Source of the DNA: Trochalopteron elliotii
Taxonomy: Eukaryota > Chordata > Aves > Passeriformes > Leiothrichidae
Length of the DNA: 64,000 bases
Reading direction: 5' to 3'
NCBI GenBank assembly: GCA_024734555.1
Contig: JANPWX010000451.1
Coordinates: 714,221-778,220 of the forward strand
Positions 14,640-39,300 of the stretch are shown here, piece by piece; the first letter of the stretch is position 1, and every line of letters begins with the position of its first letter. The notes under the pieces are model-generated. The model was not told where the DNA came from, searched no databases, and saw only the letters and a list, made by a program, of their open reading frames with translations. The position numbers and the translations under genes were made by a program.

Positions 14640-15040
14640 CCCCTGGCTGGTGAGCAGTGTCACCAAAAGCAGGGATCAACCCAAGGAAGCAGCACCAAAA
14701 GCAGGGCACACCCGAAGGACAGTGGCACCCTCTGATGGGCGCATCCCTGGGCAGGTGTGACATCCCTCAGGCAGAGAAGGGTGCACCTCAAGGACAGTGT
14801 GACCCTCAGGTGAGTGTCACTCCAAGGAGGGTGCCACCAGCACCTCTCTGACGTGTGCCACACCAAGTTAGACACACCACAAGGAGGGTGCCCCAAAAGG
14901 AGGTTGCACTCTAAGGGCCATGTCCCCACATCAGGCAGGTTTACCCACGAGGAGAGAGGAGCCTAAGGGTGGCACCACCCCAAGGAGGGTGTCACTGCAC
15001 ACAGGGAGGGTGTACCCCAAGGACAGTGCCACCAAAGGAG
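14640..15040. repeat. Degenerate flank of the minisatellite
   Basis: Short diverged blocks related to the array downstream recur here ('aaggagggtg', 'aaggacagtg', 'gtgtcac', 'gcaggtg') with irregular spacing of about 20-60 bp. Homogeneity rises toward the assembly gap, as in an array that turns over at one end. Open frames here are by-products of the repeat. Confidence 0.75.
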
Positions 15041-16040
15041 GCTGTCACCCCCAGGCAGGTGCATGGCAATTGAAGGTGTACACGGAGGACAGTGTCACTG
15101 GAGGACAATGTCCCTTGTGGCAGATGCTGCTCCCAAGGGATGTCATCCCAGTCAGATGCAAGGCAATAGAGAATGTATCCTCTGAACAGTGTCACTTGGA
15201 GAAGGTGTCACCTCCAGCAGGTGTGTGGCAATAGAGAATGCACCCCGAACAGTGTCACCCGGGGAGGGCATCACTCCCGGCAGATGGGTGGCAATATAGA
15301 GTGTACCCCAAGCACTGTGTCACTCAGGGAGGGTGTCACCTCCAGCAGGTGGGTGGCAACAGAGAATCTACCCCAAGTACCGTGTCACTTGGCGAGGGTG
15401 TCACCTCTGGCAGGTGAGTGGCAAAACAGTGAATGCACCCCGAAGAGTGCCACTCGGGGAGGGTGTCACCTCCCGCAGGTGGATGGCAATAGAGAATGCA
15501 CCCCGAGCACAGTGTCACCCGGGGAGGGTGTCACTCCCTGGCAGGTGCCTCTCCAAAAGGATGTCACCCCCAGGGAGGTGCGTGGCAATAGAGAATGTAC
15601 CCCCAGAAGTGTCACTCGGAGAGGGTGTCACCTCCAGGCAGGTGCATACCAATAGAGAATGTACTCCGAACAGTGTCACTTGGGGAGGGTGTCACCCCCG
15701 GCAGGTGCGTGGCAACAGAGAATGCACCCCGAGTACAGTGTCACCCGGGGAGGGTGTCACCTCCAGCACGTGGGTGGCAATAGAGAATACACCCCCAATA
15801 TAGTGTCACTCGGGGAGGGCGTCACCCCGGCAGGTGGACGGCAATAAAAAATGTACCCCCTGAACAGTGTCACTCGGGGAGGGTGTCACCCCCTGGCAGG
15901 TGCACGGCAATAGAGAATGTACCTCCGAACAGTGTCACTCGGGGAGGGTGTCACCTCCCGCAGGTGGATGGCAATAGAGAATGCACCCCGAGCACAGTGT
16001 CACCCGGGGAGGGCGTCACCCCGGCAGGTGCCGCCCCCAG
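15040..16040. repeat. Minisatellite, about 13 units of 62-66 bp
   Basis: A tandem array whose unit runs approximately gcaggtg-(c/g)(g/a)tggcaatagagaatg(c/t)acccc(g/a)a-cagtgtcac-tcggggagggtgtcac-ctcc. The 'gaatgtacc/gaatgcacc' landmark recurs near 15,174, 15,236, 15,299, 15,364, 15,432, 15,494, 15,593, 15,657, 15,720, 15,785, 15,849, 15,915 and 15,978. Unit length is not a multiple of three, so reading frames change from unit to unit and the array is not coding. Each unit carries an E-box (CAGGTG), a GGGGAGGG tract, and two short dyads around a central T (AGTGtCACT and GGTGtCACC). The array ends about 60-80 bp before the promoter gap. Confidence 0.95.
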
Positions 16041-16840
16041 GGGTGTGCCCGGCAGGTGCCCCCGCTGCGGGCGCTGTCCCCTCCCCGCCGCTCGCACAGN
16101 NNNNNNNNNNNNNNNNNNNNNNNNNNNNNNNNNNNNNNNNNNNNNNNNNNNNNNNNNNNNNNNNNNNNNNNNNNNNNNNNNNNNNNNNNNNNNNNNNNNN
16201 NNNNNNNNNNNNNNNNNNNNNNNNNNNNNNNNNNNNNNNNNNNNNNNNNNNNNNNNNNNNNNNNNNNNNNNNNNNNNNNNNNNNNNNNNNNNNNNNNNNN
16301 NNNNNNNNNNNNNNNNNNNNNNNNNNNNNNNNNNNNNNNNNNNNNNNNNNNNNNNNNNNNNNNNNNNNNNNNNNNNNNNNNNNNNNNNNNNNNNNNNNNN
16401 NNNNNNNNNNNNNNNNNNNNNNNNNNNNNNNNNNNNNNNNNNNNNNNNNNNNNNNNNNNNNNNNNNNNNNNNNNNNNNNNNNNNNNNNNNNNNNNNNGCG
16501 GGCGGCTGGTGGGAGGTGCAGCGCTCGCCCCTCGGTGCTCCGGGCTGTCACAGCCCCCGGAGCCCGTGCTGCGGGCGGGACCCACCAAAACTTCGCTGCC
16601 GCGCTCGGAGGGAGGTGATGGGGAGGCTGGAGCGCGCAGCGGCACCCTGCCCCTCGCTCCCGGGAATGCGCTCCTCGCTCCTTTCCTTCCCGAGGGGCGG
16701 CAGGTGCTCCGGGGGGCTGCTGGAGCGGACAGCGAAGGGAGTTCGTGCTGCCGCCCCTCCGAGCATCTCCCCGCAGCCCCCGAGCGGCTCCCGCAGGGAT
16801 GGAGGGACTGGGGTGGGCAGGGATGGGTCGGGTCCACTCA
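16020..16840 (+). promoter_or_regulatory. PRKAA2: CpG-rich PRKAA2 promoter / exon 1 region
   Basis: Base composition turns sharply GC- and CpG-rich on both sides of the gap, unlike the surrounding DNA, and a GC box (GGGCGG) lies at 16,500-16,505. PRKAA2 exon 2 starts at codon 32, so exon 1 must lie upstream. This is the only CpG-island-like segment in that direction within the window, so promoter and exon 1 are placed here by inference. No start codon or exon-1 coding sequence is visible in the sequenced flanks. Confidence 0.7.
16100..16497. other. Assembly gap (398 N)
   Basis: An unbroken run of 398 N between GC-rich flanks. AMPK alpha-2 exon 1 needs about 94 coding bases (31 codons plus the first base of Ile32), which would fit in the gap. 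The true size of the missing sequence is unknown. Confidence 0.99.
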
Positions 16841-16989
16841 TCCCTTCACCTGGGGAAGGGAAGGCTCCAGAGAGACCTCAGAGCACCTTCTAGTGCCTAA
16901 AGGGGCTGCAGGAGAGCTGGAGAGGATTTTGGGCACGGCGTGGAGTGGTGGGGCGAGGGGAAATGGCTTCGTGCTGACAGAGGGCAGGG

Positions 16990-17210
16990 TTAGGTGAAAT
17001 ATTGGGGAGAAATCCTTCCCTGTCAGGGCGATGAGGCTCAGGTTGCCCAGAGAAGCTGTGGCTGCCCCATCCCTGGAAGTGTCCAAGGCCAGGTTGGATG
17101 GGGCTTGGAACAACCTAGGACTGTGGGAGGTGTCCCTGCCCATGGCAGGGGTTGGGATGAGATGAGCTTTAAGGTCTCTTCCATCCCAAACCATTCCAGG
17201 ATTGCAGGAT
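16990..17210 (+). mobile_element. CR1 LINE 3' fragment
   Basis: Near-consensus CR1 tail on the + strand: 'gaaatccttccctgtcagggcgatgagg', 'gttgcccagagaagctgtggctgccccatccctgg', 'gaggtgtccctgcccatggcaggggttggga', 'ctttaaggtctcttccatcccaaaccattcc'. It lies in the sense orientation within PRKAA2 intron 1. Confidence 0.95.
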
Positions 17211-20200
17211 GGGGGGATTGTGTCAGGTTGGGGCTCCACACAGGGATTTCTTGGCCAGTCATGCCAGAGCAGCCAGCTCACATCCTTGAAGGCTTTGCTT
17301 TACCTGGCTGTGAAGTTTGCAAATATTTGGATTTCTTTTTCCTGTGAATTCTGCCATTACGTGCAGATTTCATTTTTTAAACAAGCTACTGAAAAAACAG
17401 AAAACCAGCAAAAATCAGTGTCTAAGCTGTGTTTCCCAGTAGGAAATGGATTTAGCTCAAGCTGGGGGAGCAGTTGTCCCACTCAGTTTCCCCCCACCCC
17501 ATTGGGACGTGGCCGGGCAGAGGGGTGCTGTGCCTGCCCTCAGTGCCTGGAGTTTTAAAATAAACCCAAATTGACAGCAGATGAAAGAAACCACCACAAC
17601 CACTGCAGCTAAGTCCACCTGTGGCCATTAATCACGCCCCTAAAAATATATTGCTGTGTTTAATCCCAAACCACAAATTCACTGTCTAAAGAATTATCAG
17701 AATAAATACTTCTAACAGTAAGGACCATCTAAATCACTCGTGTGTACTAGGAGACCTGAAAACTCCTCCAAAGGCAGGTTTTTTCCTTGCAGACCAATTT
17801 AAACCTGCTATCAATAGCCTTTTTTTTCCTTAACTACCACGAATACCCCCTACCTTACATATGACCTGAGTTTGGGGAAAATGGATATTTTCCAAAGAAA
17901 TATTTCAAATAACATGAAAGAGATTTCCTAGCTCAAAGTCCTTTATAGGTGAGTAGTACCCTTTATATGTTTTTTTTTTCCCTTAATATTTTACCTACAA
18001 CTGGCAGGTGAAGTTTGTGCTTGAGACTGGGAACTGAAATGAAGAAAAGGAATCTCCCATTTATACAGAATTACAGCATTTCAATCAAATGAGCTTTTGG
18101 AAAACTTGTATTCACATGAGAAAAGCAGAGGTTTTTGTTGATTGATTCAAGCATTGTGTGTTGGGTATAAGAATTGCTTTTTCAGGGAAAAGTCAGGTGC
18201 TATCAGTGACATTTCTTGTTGCTGATGTGTTTTCTTCAAATTCTGCCTTGCACAAGGTTTTGGTTTTGGCACTTTTTCCTTACTCATCAAAGTTAAGAAA
18301 TCATAATTTACAGTTGTTCAGGACTATTGTTATTAAGGAAATAAGAAATGACAGTGAGAGGGAGGATTTAGTGACATGGGGTAAAACCGGAGCTTGAACT
18401 CTTGGCTGGAGCTGAATAGTCATTTTGAGCCATCAGAAGCCAGAAACAGGATGGAAAAAGCCCCTGACTGCCTGGGTCATCAGAGAACTGATCCTCCTAA
18501 AAACTGGCTGAACACTGCAAGAAACTGGTTTGTTTTCAGCCCATTCAGTTTCTTGATCTCATTTACAGAAACTCCACACAAGGCACAGAGGGGACCAAAT
18601 AGGTTGGCAGATGAGGGCAGGATTTTGGTGATAATACTGAAATTCCATCTGGAACTGGTGGTGAGGAAGAGAGGAAGGTGGCAGGAGGTGATGTGGTGGG
18701 TGGACTGGAGGTGTCATGTCAAGCTTTGAAGTTACCACACAGCATTTTTACCAAATACAGTTGTTTTTCCTGTCCTCCGGGCCAAAGATAAGAGTAATTT
18801 GCAGAAACAGGACTGTGGAGAAGGTCTTGGATTTGGAGTTTAGCAAAGCCTTGGAGGAAGGAGGTGGCATCTCCTTCCCCGGGGGTTGGCAAGAACAGAT
18901 GAGACAAACTGTGTGTGCTGTGGGCTCCTCCCACCCTGTGGGTCCCCAGAAGCTCTCCTGTGACCACAGCCCTCACACAGCAAGGTTCACAGTGGCTGCA
19001 GCCTGGAGAGCTTCAGTCAAAATCCAGCAGAGTAAGCCAGATGTTTTTTCCCTGTGATGCCACCCACAGCATCCCTGGGGGCCTTGGTGGCTCCTTTCCC
19101 TTGCTTATTTGCCACAAAAGTGACAAATTTGTGGTCCCTGGAGGACTGGCAGTGCTTGGGTTGTGCTTCTGTCACCTCCACAGGCTCCAGTTGGGAGCAG
19201 ATCCCATTTTTCCCAGGCACTGTAGCCTTGCTGCTGAGAGACAAACTTTGTGTCAGAGGGAAGATAAACTAAAGGAGACTGAGCAGATGAAGGGTGGGGA
19301 AAGGCTGATACAACACACGAGCAAGTGGCACTGGGGCAGAATTAATGCAGCATTGCTAAATATATGCTTTGGATGGATTTCATCTTTAACTTTGGGCTGA
19401 GATAAGTGCCAGCAGAGCTGATAGGGAAGGAGTTTCCTCACCCCTCCCCAAGCTTCTACCCTGCCCTGAAGCATTTGCAAAAATGTTAACTGCTTGTGCT
19501 GCCTGAGCTGGTAGGATAAAGAAAGTGATGTAAAATCCCATGCTGTCAAGGGGTTTTCATTATTATCTGTGCTCATGGTGCCATAACCACTATTCCTCCT
19601 TTTTTTTTTTTTTTTTTTTTTTTCTTTTATAAAGATAAGTAAATGTCAGGAGTCTCCTTTACACTTTTTTAATCCGGGGAGGCAGTGAGAGGGAAGGAGA
19701 TGTCCTCACCATCAGCCAAGGCCACCTTTGGGGTGAGGATCCTCTTCCATGCCTGTGGGAGACCTGGGACCTGCCCCTCACTTCTGGGATGATCCTGGGG
19801 TTCAGAGACAGTGACCCTGTGAGCAGAGGGAGGGTTGTCCTTACTGCTTGTGTCTGAATTCCTGCAGCTACAGAGAGCCCTCAAAGACTTAAAAGTCTCC
19901 CACCACATAGGAAATTGTGTTCCCTCTTTGTCTCTCTCTCTCTCACCGAGTTCAAGGAGGCTTAACAAGTCACTGGGGACAGAAACAATAATATCTCTGT
20001 ATCTAATGCTTACTGTAAGCAAAAGATGGATTACAAAATAGGCTGTTTATTTTTAATTATTAATGTGTTTGTGCTAGCAAACCTTCGCAGAGTTACACAT
20101 TGTTTGTCACGGATGGGAAAGGGGATGAACTATTTGGCAATAGTATTAAAAACAATAATTATTCATTCTGGGCATGGCCTTTTTTTTTTTTTTCCCTGGT

Positions 20201-20619
20201 GTATAAAAACAATTTTTCAAAGCATATGCTGAGGCAAGGCCAGAAAATGTTGTCCTGAAACAAAGGGTGGCAGAAATCAGGGTGTTCCTCCTAGTTCAGT
20301 GAAAAAACTTTGCTTTACCTCCCTGCAGCACTGCCCTGCTCTCCTCTTCCCAAGGATTCACCAGGGAAAATGCCTCCCTGGACTATTTACAGCACCCTCC
20401 TTGCACTGCACCAGGGGAATTATCTGCCTCCTCCAGCCCTCAGCTAATCCCTAAATTGCATCTCTGCTGCAAAGCTGAGTTTATTTTCATTCCATCATCT
20501 AGTAGTTTTAAGTATTACGAGGAATAAAATGGACATGCAAAGTGGTGCTTTAATTTTCAAGGGCAGTAAAGTGTTTTATTTTTAGGATGCTCTTATTGAG
20601 GAAAGAATCTCTGGCAGGT

Positions 20620-20840
20620 CTTATCTGGTGGCTAATAATAGTGACCTGGTGTGCCCTGAGTGCTGCTGCCCTGCCCTTCTCATGCCTCCTGCTTACCCCG
20701 GGTGCTTCTGATCAGCTCATTAGGGCTGCCAAAATTACAGGCTCTAATAATGTAATAACAAGGTTTGCTCACAATAATTAACTCCTTGCGCCGCGTGTTA
20801 TTACTGGAAGGGCGACGTTGGTAATTAGAGAGCACAAATA
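20620..20840. promoter_or_regulatory. Candidate enhancer: TAAT-motif cluster
   Basis: At least seven homeodomain core motifs occur in about 200 bp (gctaataat near 20,632; ctcattagg near 20,718; tctaataatgtaataac near 20,742; caataattaac near 20,772; gttattac near 20,798; ggtaattagag near 20,820). The segment has no interspersed repeat. The sequence shows the motif clustering; regulatory function is inference. Confidence 0.3.
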
Positions 20841-21772
20841 TTTACTGTAAGCAGGTTTTTTCTGTGCAGGCTTTAGGAAACCATCCCTGTGTCACCCTGT
20901 TGAGTATCACATTAGAAAATACTGAGAAGGGGCAGGTCGTTCTGAGGACCCTTTTTGGGTGTAAACACCTTGTTTTCAAGCTCTTTCTGCTCTCAAATTC
21001 AATATAAATCTTGCTTCCTGGGAGCTTTTTGTTTTTTGTGTGGTCTGTTTATTGATAACAAATGGATCCCATGCTAAATTCGTTTCACATCATTAAGTAC
21101 AACTCCCCCACTGACTGTGGGGCTGCTCCTCCCAGTTTATGGTTATGGTTTTCCCTTGAACACAGGAGATAAATATCAGCATCTCAATGCTGAGTGCATT
21201 TTTTTAAAAAAAACATATTGAAGTTTGCATCCTTCCTAAAAGCAGAGTTTGCAGTCCAGCAGTGTTCCTGCAGCTTGTCATCAAAGCAAGAAGCACGTTG
21301 GAGGAAGTATAAATAGAAATTCATTTTAGTAATGCAAATCCTGCAGTCCTATTTTGGGCAGGGAAAATCCCCATACTATTTTTTTAAAACAGAAGTGTGA
21401 TGGTCTAGTTTTAAGACTGGGTTTATGAGGGATTTTGTCTACCAGTGTGTTATGGTGGAGATTCTCCTCTGCCATTTAAATATATCTGGTTCTGATTAAT
21501 CTAGCTTTTACATGCTATAAATCCTTGCAAATTAGCTTGGGGTATGACCTCCTCCAGCAACTCAACTCTGTTTTATTTAGTGGAGTGGTTTTGGCAGATA
21601 AGTCCCCTCTCTTCTGCCTTCTATGACTCCACTAGGAAAACAGTGAAGAGACAAAAAACTTTAAAATGTTTCACACCCTCATCTTCTGCTTTTTTTTCCC
21701 CTTCAGAAGTGTTTTTTTTTTGCTTATAGTGCCCTAAACTGCTCGTGTGAACCCTGCTGCACTGTTTAGTGA

Positions 21773-34281
<12,509 letters not shown>

Positions 34282-36360
34282 TGGCCACTGCCTCTGCTGT
34301 GAGGATCCGCGCTGGCTCGTCCACCCCTCCTCTGTTTTGCGTCCTCGTTCTTCCTCCTCTCACCACCCCACAGCCCGTGGCACAGAGCCGAGTCCAGACC
34401 CAGAACGTGCCCCCCCCTCTAGCAAGGCACCAAGGAAATTAACTTAATTTCTCTCCTTGTGCCTGGTGAAATGTATCCAATACCCTCTTTTTATTCTCTT
34501 TCCTTGTGAACCCCATGGGAAATGTCAAGGCTGTAAAGTAACAAAGGTATTGCTCAGTTTTTGGGAAACACCTCCCCCCTGGTTCATCCTGAGGTAATGG
34601 AGGCATAGCCAAGCTTTCTGCAGGGAGTTTGGTGTTTCCCTGATGCTGTGCAGAGCAGGGGCAGGATGGGCTGAGCCAGGGCAGAGGGGTTGACCAGGAG
34701 CTCTGTGAAATGGAGTGGAGGGTGACAAAGCAGTTCTGCAGTGTTCACACCCAGGTACCAGCCTCTCTTAACATTTTCCACCCCAAAGCAGCAGCTGCTT
34801 GGATGCTTCTGCTCTAGTGCAATATGACCTCCCTCCCCTCTCTCTTTACCTCTGCTAAAGATGGGGAGGGAAGGTGGGATGTGCAAAGGTCCTGGTGCAA
34901 ACCTGCCATGGGGAGGCCTCCCCATGTCCAGCCTTGGCAGAGGAGTGTCCCTAAGGTGCTTTATTTCCTCCCGAGAGCTCCGGACAGCACTGACCCACTC
35001 ACCATGCTCGGAGCTGAAGGCAGATTGCCTTTTCCCCAGCCCTTAATCACCACCTCCCCCCAGCCTGCTCCCCTTCCCCTGCCTCACCACAGGCTCCAGG
35101 GGCTTAATCCCAAGCAGGGTGAGCAGAGGACAGGATGTGGATCACCCACCTGAAAACCCAGCGCTTCACCCGAGGGTTGGGATCATCCCTGATGGGCAGG
35201 AGCCATCAGCAGCGCACAGCTCCAGAGCACTCACCTCTCACCTCTCCCCTAGGAAGCTCTGGCTGCTGTCACCTCCCCAAAATCACTGCCAAATCTGCCT
35301 TTCCCTGCTGCTGGACACTCACTGCCCCTGCCCAAGGGCTCTCCCGTCCTGCTGCTGCCCACTGGACTGTGACCTTCGCCACGCCGCTGACCAGGCAGGC
35401 ATATCCCAACCTGGAATTTTACTGTTCCTTTCTACTGGCTATCTGAAGGATGGGATTTTATTTTTTAAGATGAAACGTGGGGATTTTTAAGGTTAAATTC
35501 TTGTTACCCAAGGGTAAACCCTTAATGGATGTGTGACTTCTTTGTTTAAAAGGGGTGTTATTTTTTTATTACACGGGATTAATCTAATGGGCAGCATTGG
35601 CATCTCCTTGGCTTTGACATGGTGTTTAATTCCATTTACTTGATTATGAAATAATAGTCTAATCAAGGAACAAATGCTTTATGAAAGCTTTGCCAAAAAA
35701 AGTCCTGGGTGGGGCGTTTGGTTTTGTTCTGGATTTTCTTCTTTTGGTGTTCTGTTTTAAGAAACAGAGCAGGGAATTTCTGCTGGTCCCAGTTATGCAG
35801 TCATTCAACTTGAAAAAAAATTTAATCTGTCTTTTTGATAGCTTCTTATGACCCCTTGAGGTTTTTTCTAGGTTGGTTTTTTTTGTACAGTTGCACTTTA
35901 ATTTATACTTTCTGCAAGTTTGTATGAGAAGCAAGGAAGAGAACAACACATTAAGCCTTTTTTACTGATCATTTAAAGTAATCAAGACAAACACAGGATA
36001 TTTTTGCCATCTACTGGCAGTTAAATGGATCTTTTCAGCTTGAAGTCCTCTTTTTTTAAAAAAAAGAACCACAAAATTGCCTTACTTTTGTTACAGATTG
36101 TGCTTGGATCCTCACTAACGTGACTTTACAGCTCCAATTTTTCCAGAAGCCGCACAAAGTAGAAAGCTTCCAAAAAAAAAAAAAAAAAGAAAAAGAAAAA
36201 AAATCAGTTTTGCTGTTAAGCTCTTGAACATTAAATCCAACACAGCAGTGGTTGGACTGTAAGCCCACAGCAGAACAGCTTTGTTTTTAAAAGAAATACT
36301 GGAAATATTTGTAGTGCTCCTAGGTTTTGTAACGAGCCTTTTATTATATTATGATTATTA

Positions 36361-36366
36361 AATAAA
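36361..36366 (+). terminator. PRKAA2: Polyadenylation signal AATAAA (candidate)
   Basis: Canonical hexamer about 2.08 kb after the PRKAA2 stop, in 'ttattaaataaatact'. A possible proximal poly(A) site. Confidence 0.4.
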
Positions 36367-39300
36367 TACTCTGGGGTGGAGGATGGCTTTGGTGCTGTGC
36401 CTGGTGGCTGCCAGGTGATTCGTGTCCCCAGTGCTGTGGTGTGAGTTTGGATGGAGAATCCAAACTCCTGCATGCAAAAAAACCCAAAAAACCAAACCCT
36501 ACCCCAGAGTCAAAGCTGAGGAGCACCCAGCCCTTCAGCAGCTTTTGGATCAAGGCTGAGATGAGCAAAGAGCCCTGAATGGTTTGGGGTGATGCAAAGG
36601 AGCAGGAGCAGCTGTAGGGACAGGCATTAATTTCCATCCAGGAAACAGCAACGAGTGAAACGTGTTTGAAATGTTAAAGGCTTTTCAAATCTTTACTCCC
36701 AACTGAGCATCCTGCCAAAATCCTGCCAGCACCTGTAGCCCACTTGATAAGGGGCTGGTGTGTTACAATCTGGGGCTCTGGAGCAGGTAGATGTACTCAT
36801 GTCTTTTTTTAAGTTGACTCTTGTCCTCTGGGATTTCCTACCCAGCAGAACTAACAGTATTAAGCAGCAAATGCCCTTGGGAGGAAATATTTGCTTCCTG
36901 GAGGCGGGTGGGATTTCTGGGTTGTAGAATAAGCCCCTTGTGGCATTTGGCATCTTCTCAGACCCGTGCAAGCATTAACTGCTGTGTGGATCTGCAAAAC
37001 CAGTCCTGCCTGCAGGGCAGTCAGAGTTACTCGGCTTTTCAGATGGAGAGACACAAGGAGATGAAGCATTTCCCTGCTCAGGGTCAGCAGAGACAGTGGA
37101 GGGAGCAGGACTGGTGGAAGCACCTCCTCAGGACCACATCGGTGGTCTGAACAGTCCATCACAGCCTTACCCAAATCTGTGCTGCACTTTGAAACACTCT
37201 GAGGACTTTAACTTCTTTTTATCATTTATTTTACCTTCAAATAAGGCTGTGTTCTGTTTCCCAGCTGCAGAGGAGCTGCTGACCTCCAGTTACATTTTCC
37301 AGAGGAAGAGTTTAACTTTGACACTGTTACACTGTGGTCAGCTCTTTTTTGAGTTTTGCTGGTACATGCACAAGTGTCAGGAAAAGCAGGGTAGACAATA
37401 TTTGACCTACAGAAACTTGAATTACTCCAAGTGCAATTTTTTTCAGAAGCCACTGGACAGCTGCGCTTTACAAGCCACAACCTCACCCAAATTTTGCTTC
37501 AGCCCAAGTGGGAGAGAGACAAAATGCAAAGGATAAAGAGTTCAAATGGGCTCCAACAGAAACCTCCAGCTCCTGGATGAGTTAATTCAGAAATACCTTG
37601 CGCTGTTCTTGTTGAAAGTTATATATATGTAAATATTATATATGCATATATATAAAATGTAGGTGGCATCCCTGTCATTGGCCTTTCAGCTTTATGCTTC
37701 CAACAGGGCAGGTGTTGGACACTGCCACCACTCACTAATCCCACCCTCTGAGAGGACCTGGACAAAGGGGATGCTGTTTTTACACCCTCTTTTAAGTGTA
37801 AAGCCCATGAGTAGCTTAGCTGACCCCATCAGGCTCAGCATGGTCTTGGCCAGGGGTGGGAGGGGAAGTGGCATCAGGAGCTGTGAGAGTCCTGCCCTTC
37901 CACGCCCCTGACCAACGCCCTGGTGCCGATGGGGTTTGGGGCAGGTTTATTTTCAGGAGCTGGAGCTGAGCAGGTAAAAGCAGCAGGATGTTTTTTCCCT
38001 CCCCTTTAACAGGTCAGAAATGAATCTTCAGCTGTGTGTTTAGCATTTCATGAGGTGTGTACAAGCACAGGGGAATATATGGGCAGAGTTGTAAAAAAAG
38101 TGAACCGGCTGGTTCGTGTGTGTTGTGTGTACGTTCCTGTGTGTGATTATAGTGGCATTCGTGTTGGAATTGATGAGGTTTGAACAAAATAACCCTTCTG
38201 TCTACTCCTTTTCATTTCACTGCTCTTTACTGTCAGCATGCACCCCTGTAGGAGGAAGAGGGAGCTGTGTGCAGGACATGAACTCGTGCCTTCGCTGCGC
38301 GTTGGGGCTGCTGGAAGTGGCAGCTTTGTTTCACGAGGTGCACAATTTCCCCAGCTCATGCAGGATCCCCCCGCTGAGACATGCAGGCCATGTTTCTAAA
38401 TACTTGAAGTACCATTTGTTGTGCAATTATTTGGCTTCACCCTTTTTATTAGCTGAGAGGAGAGAGGGAAGAGGAATCGCACATCTGGATGAGCCAAACC
38501 AACCCCCGCTCGAGCTCCTGCTGTTTCTTTCCTGGAAAGTTTTAGGATCTGGTTTTGTTCCAGGTATATGATGTACCTTACTAGAGTCACCTTGCTTAAG
38601 GTCTTACTTTGGTATGGGCTTTTTCATTTAGTGCTTTCCTTTGGCTTCCTTAGCCCTCCCCTTATATATCCCTTTTTCATCATTCACTTATATAAAAAAA
38701 GTAAAAAATGCAACAGCTTCTTGTAATTCTGAATTCCCAGTCTGCCTCCAGGCTGTGGAGTTAATGATTCAGCCAGAGGTACCTCACTCCCATGCCCGAG
38801 AGATGAACTGGGTTTCAGAGTTCCCACATGACACCTACTGATGGAACACTGACTTTTGCAGAGAGCACACCTGGTATTTGATGCACAGATCTTTGCTCAG
38901 TTTTAATTATCAAAATTAGGAGAACTGGACTGTGAATCAGAGCTCTACCTGCAAGCACGAGTACACTTTCGGTGTTAGAAAAAGTCTGTTTTCAACAAAA
39001 GCCTTGAAGTTCCTGCTGAAGCTGCCTTAATTTAAAGATCAAAGTTTATTTGTAAGACTCATCTCTGATTATTTTTTTTTTCAAGTTTGGAAATAGTTTA
39101 TTTATCCTCATCTCACAAAGCTGTGAAGTAGATCCTGTAGCCATGGTAATATTTATTCTTGTTGCTGAAAGCATGTTCATGTGTTCTGTATCATGTTATA
39201 TTCACATGGTTTGTACCTCAATGCATTTGTTTTGTTTTTTTTTCTTTTAGAGCACAAAGCAAAACTGAATCCCAGGATTTCTTTGGTGTCTGTGGCCCAG

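Larger units (their letters stand above)
1..14640. other. Intergenic DNA upstream of PRKAA2
   Basis: No gene is recognisable over this stretch. Open frames are short, lack family motifs and are not joined by coherent splice sites. It holds CR1 LINE fragments (listed separately), poly-T and poly-A runs, and AT-rich unique DNA around 7,000-7,350, 9,360-9,480 and 13,990-14,420 that could include conserved non-coding elements. In the human order the next gene on this side would be PLPP3, but no PLPP3 exon was seen. Confidence 0.6.

Noticed and set aside
15173..15803. Repetitive reading frames of 156-160 codons
   Set aside because: They are by-products of the minisatellite; unit lengths of 62-66 bp shift the frame from unit to unit.
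15883..16997. Long frames spanning the assembly gap
   Set aside because: Most of their length is unknown sequence (N); they are not evidence for a protein.
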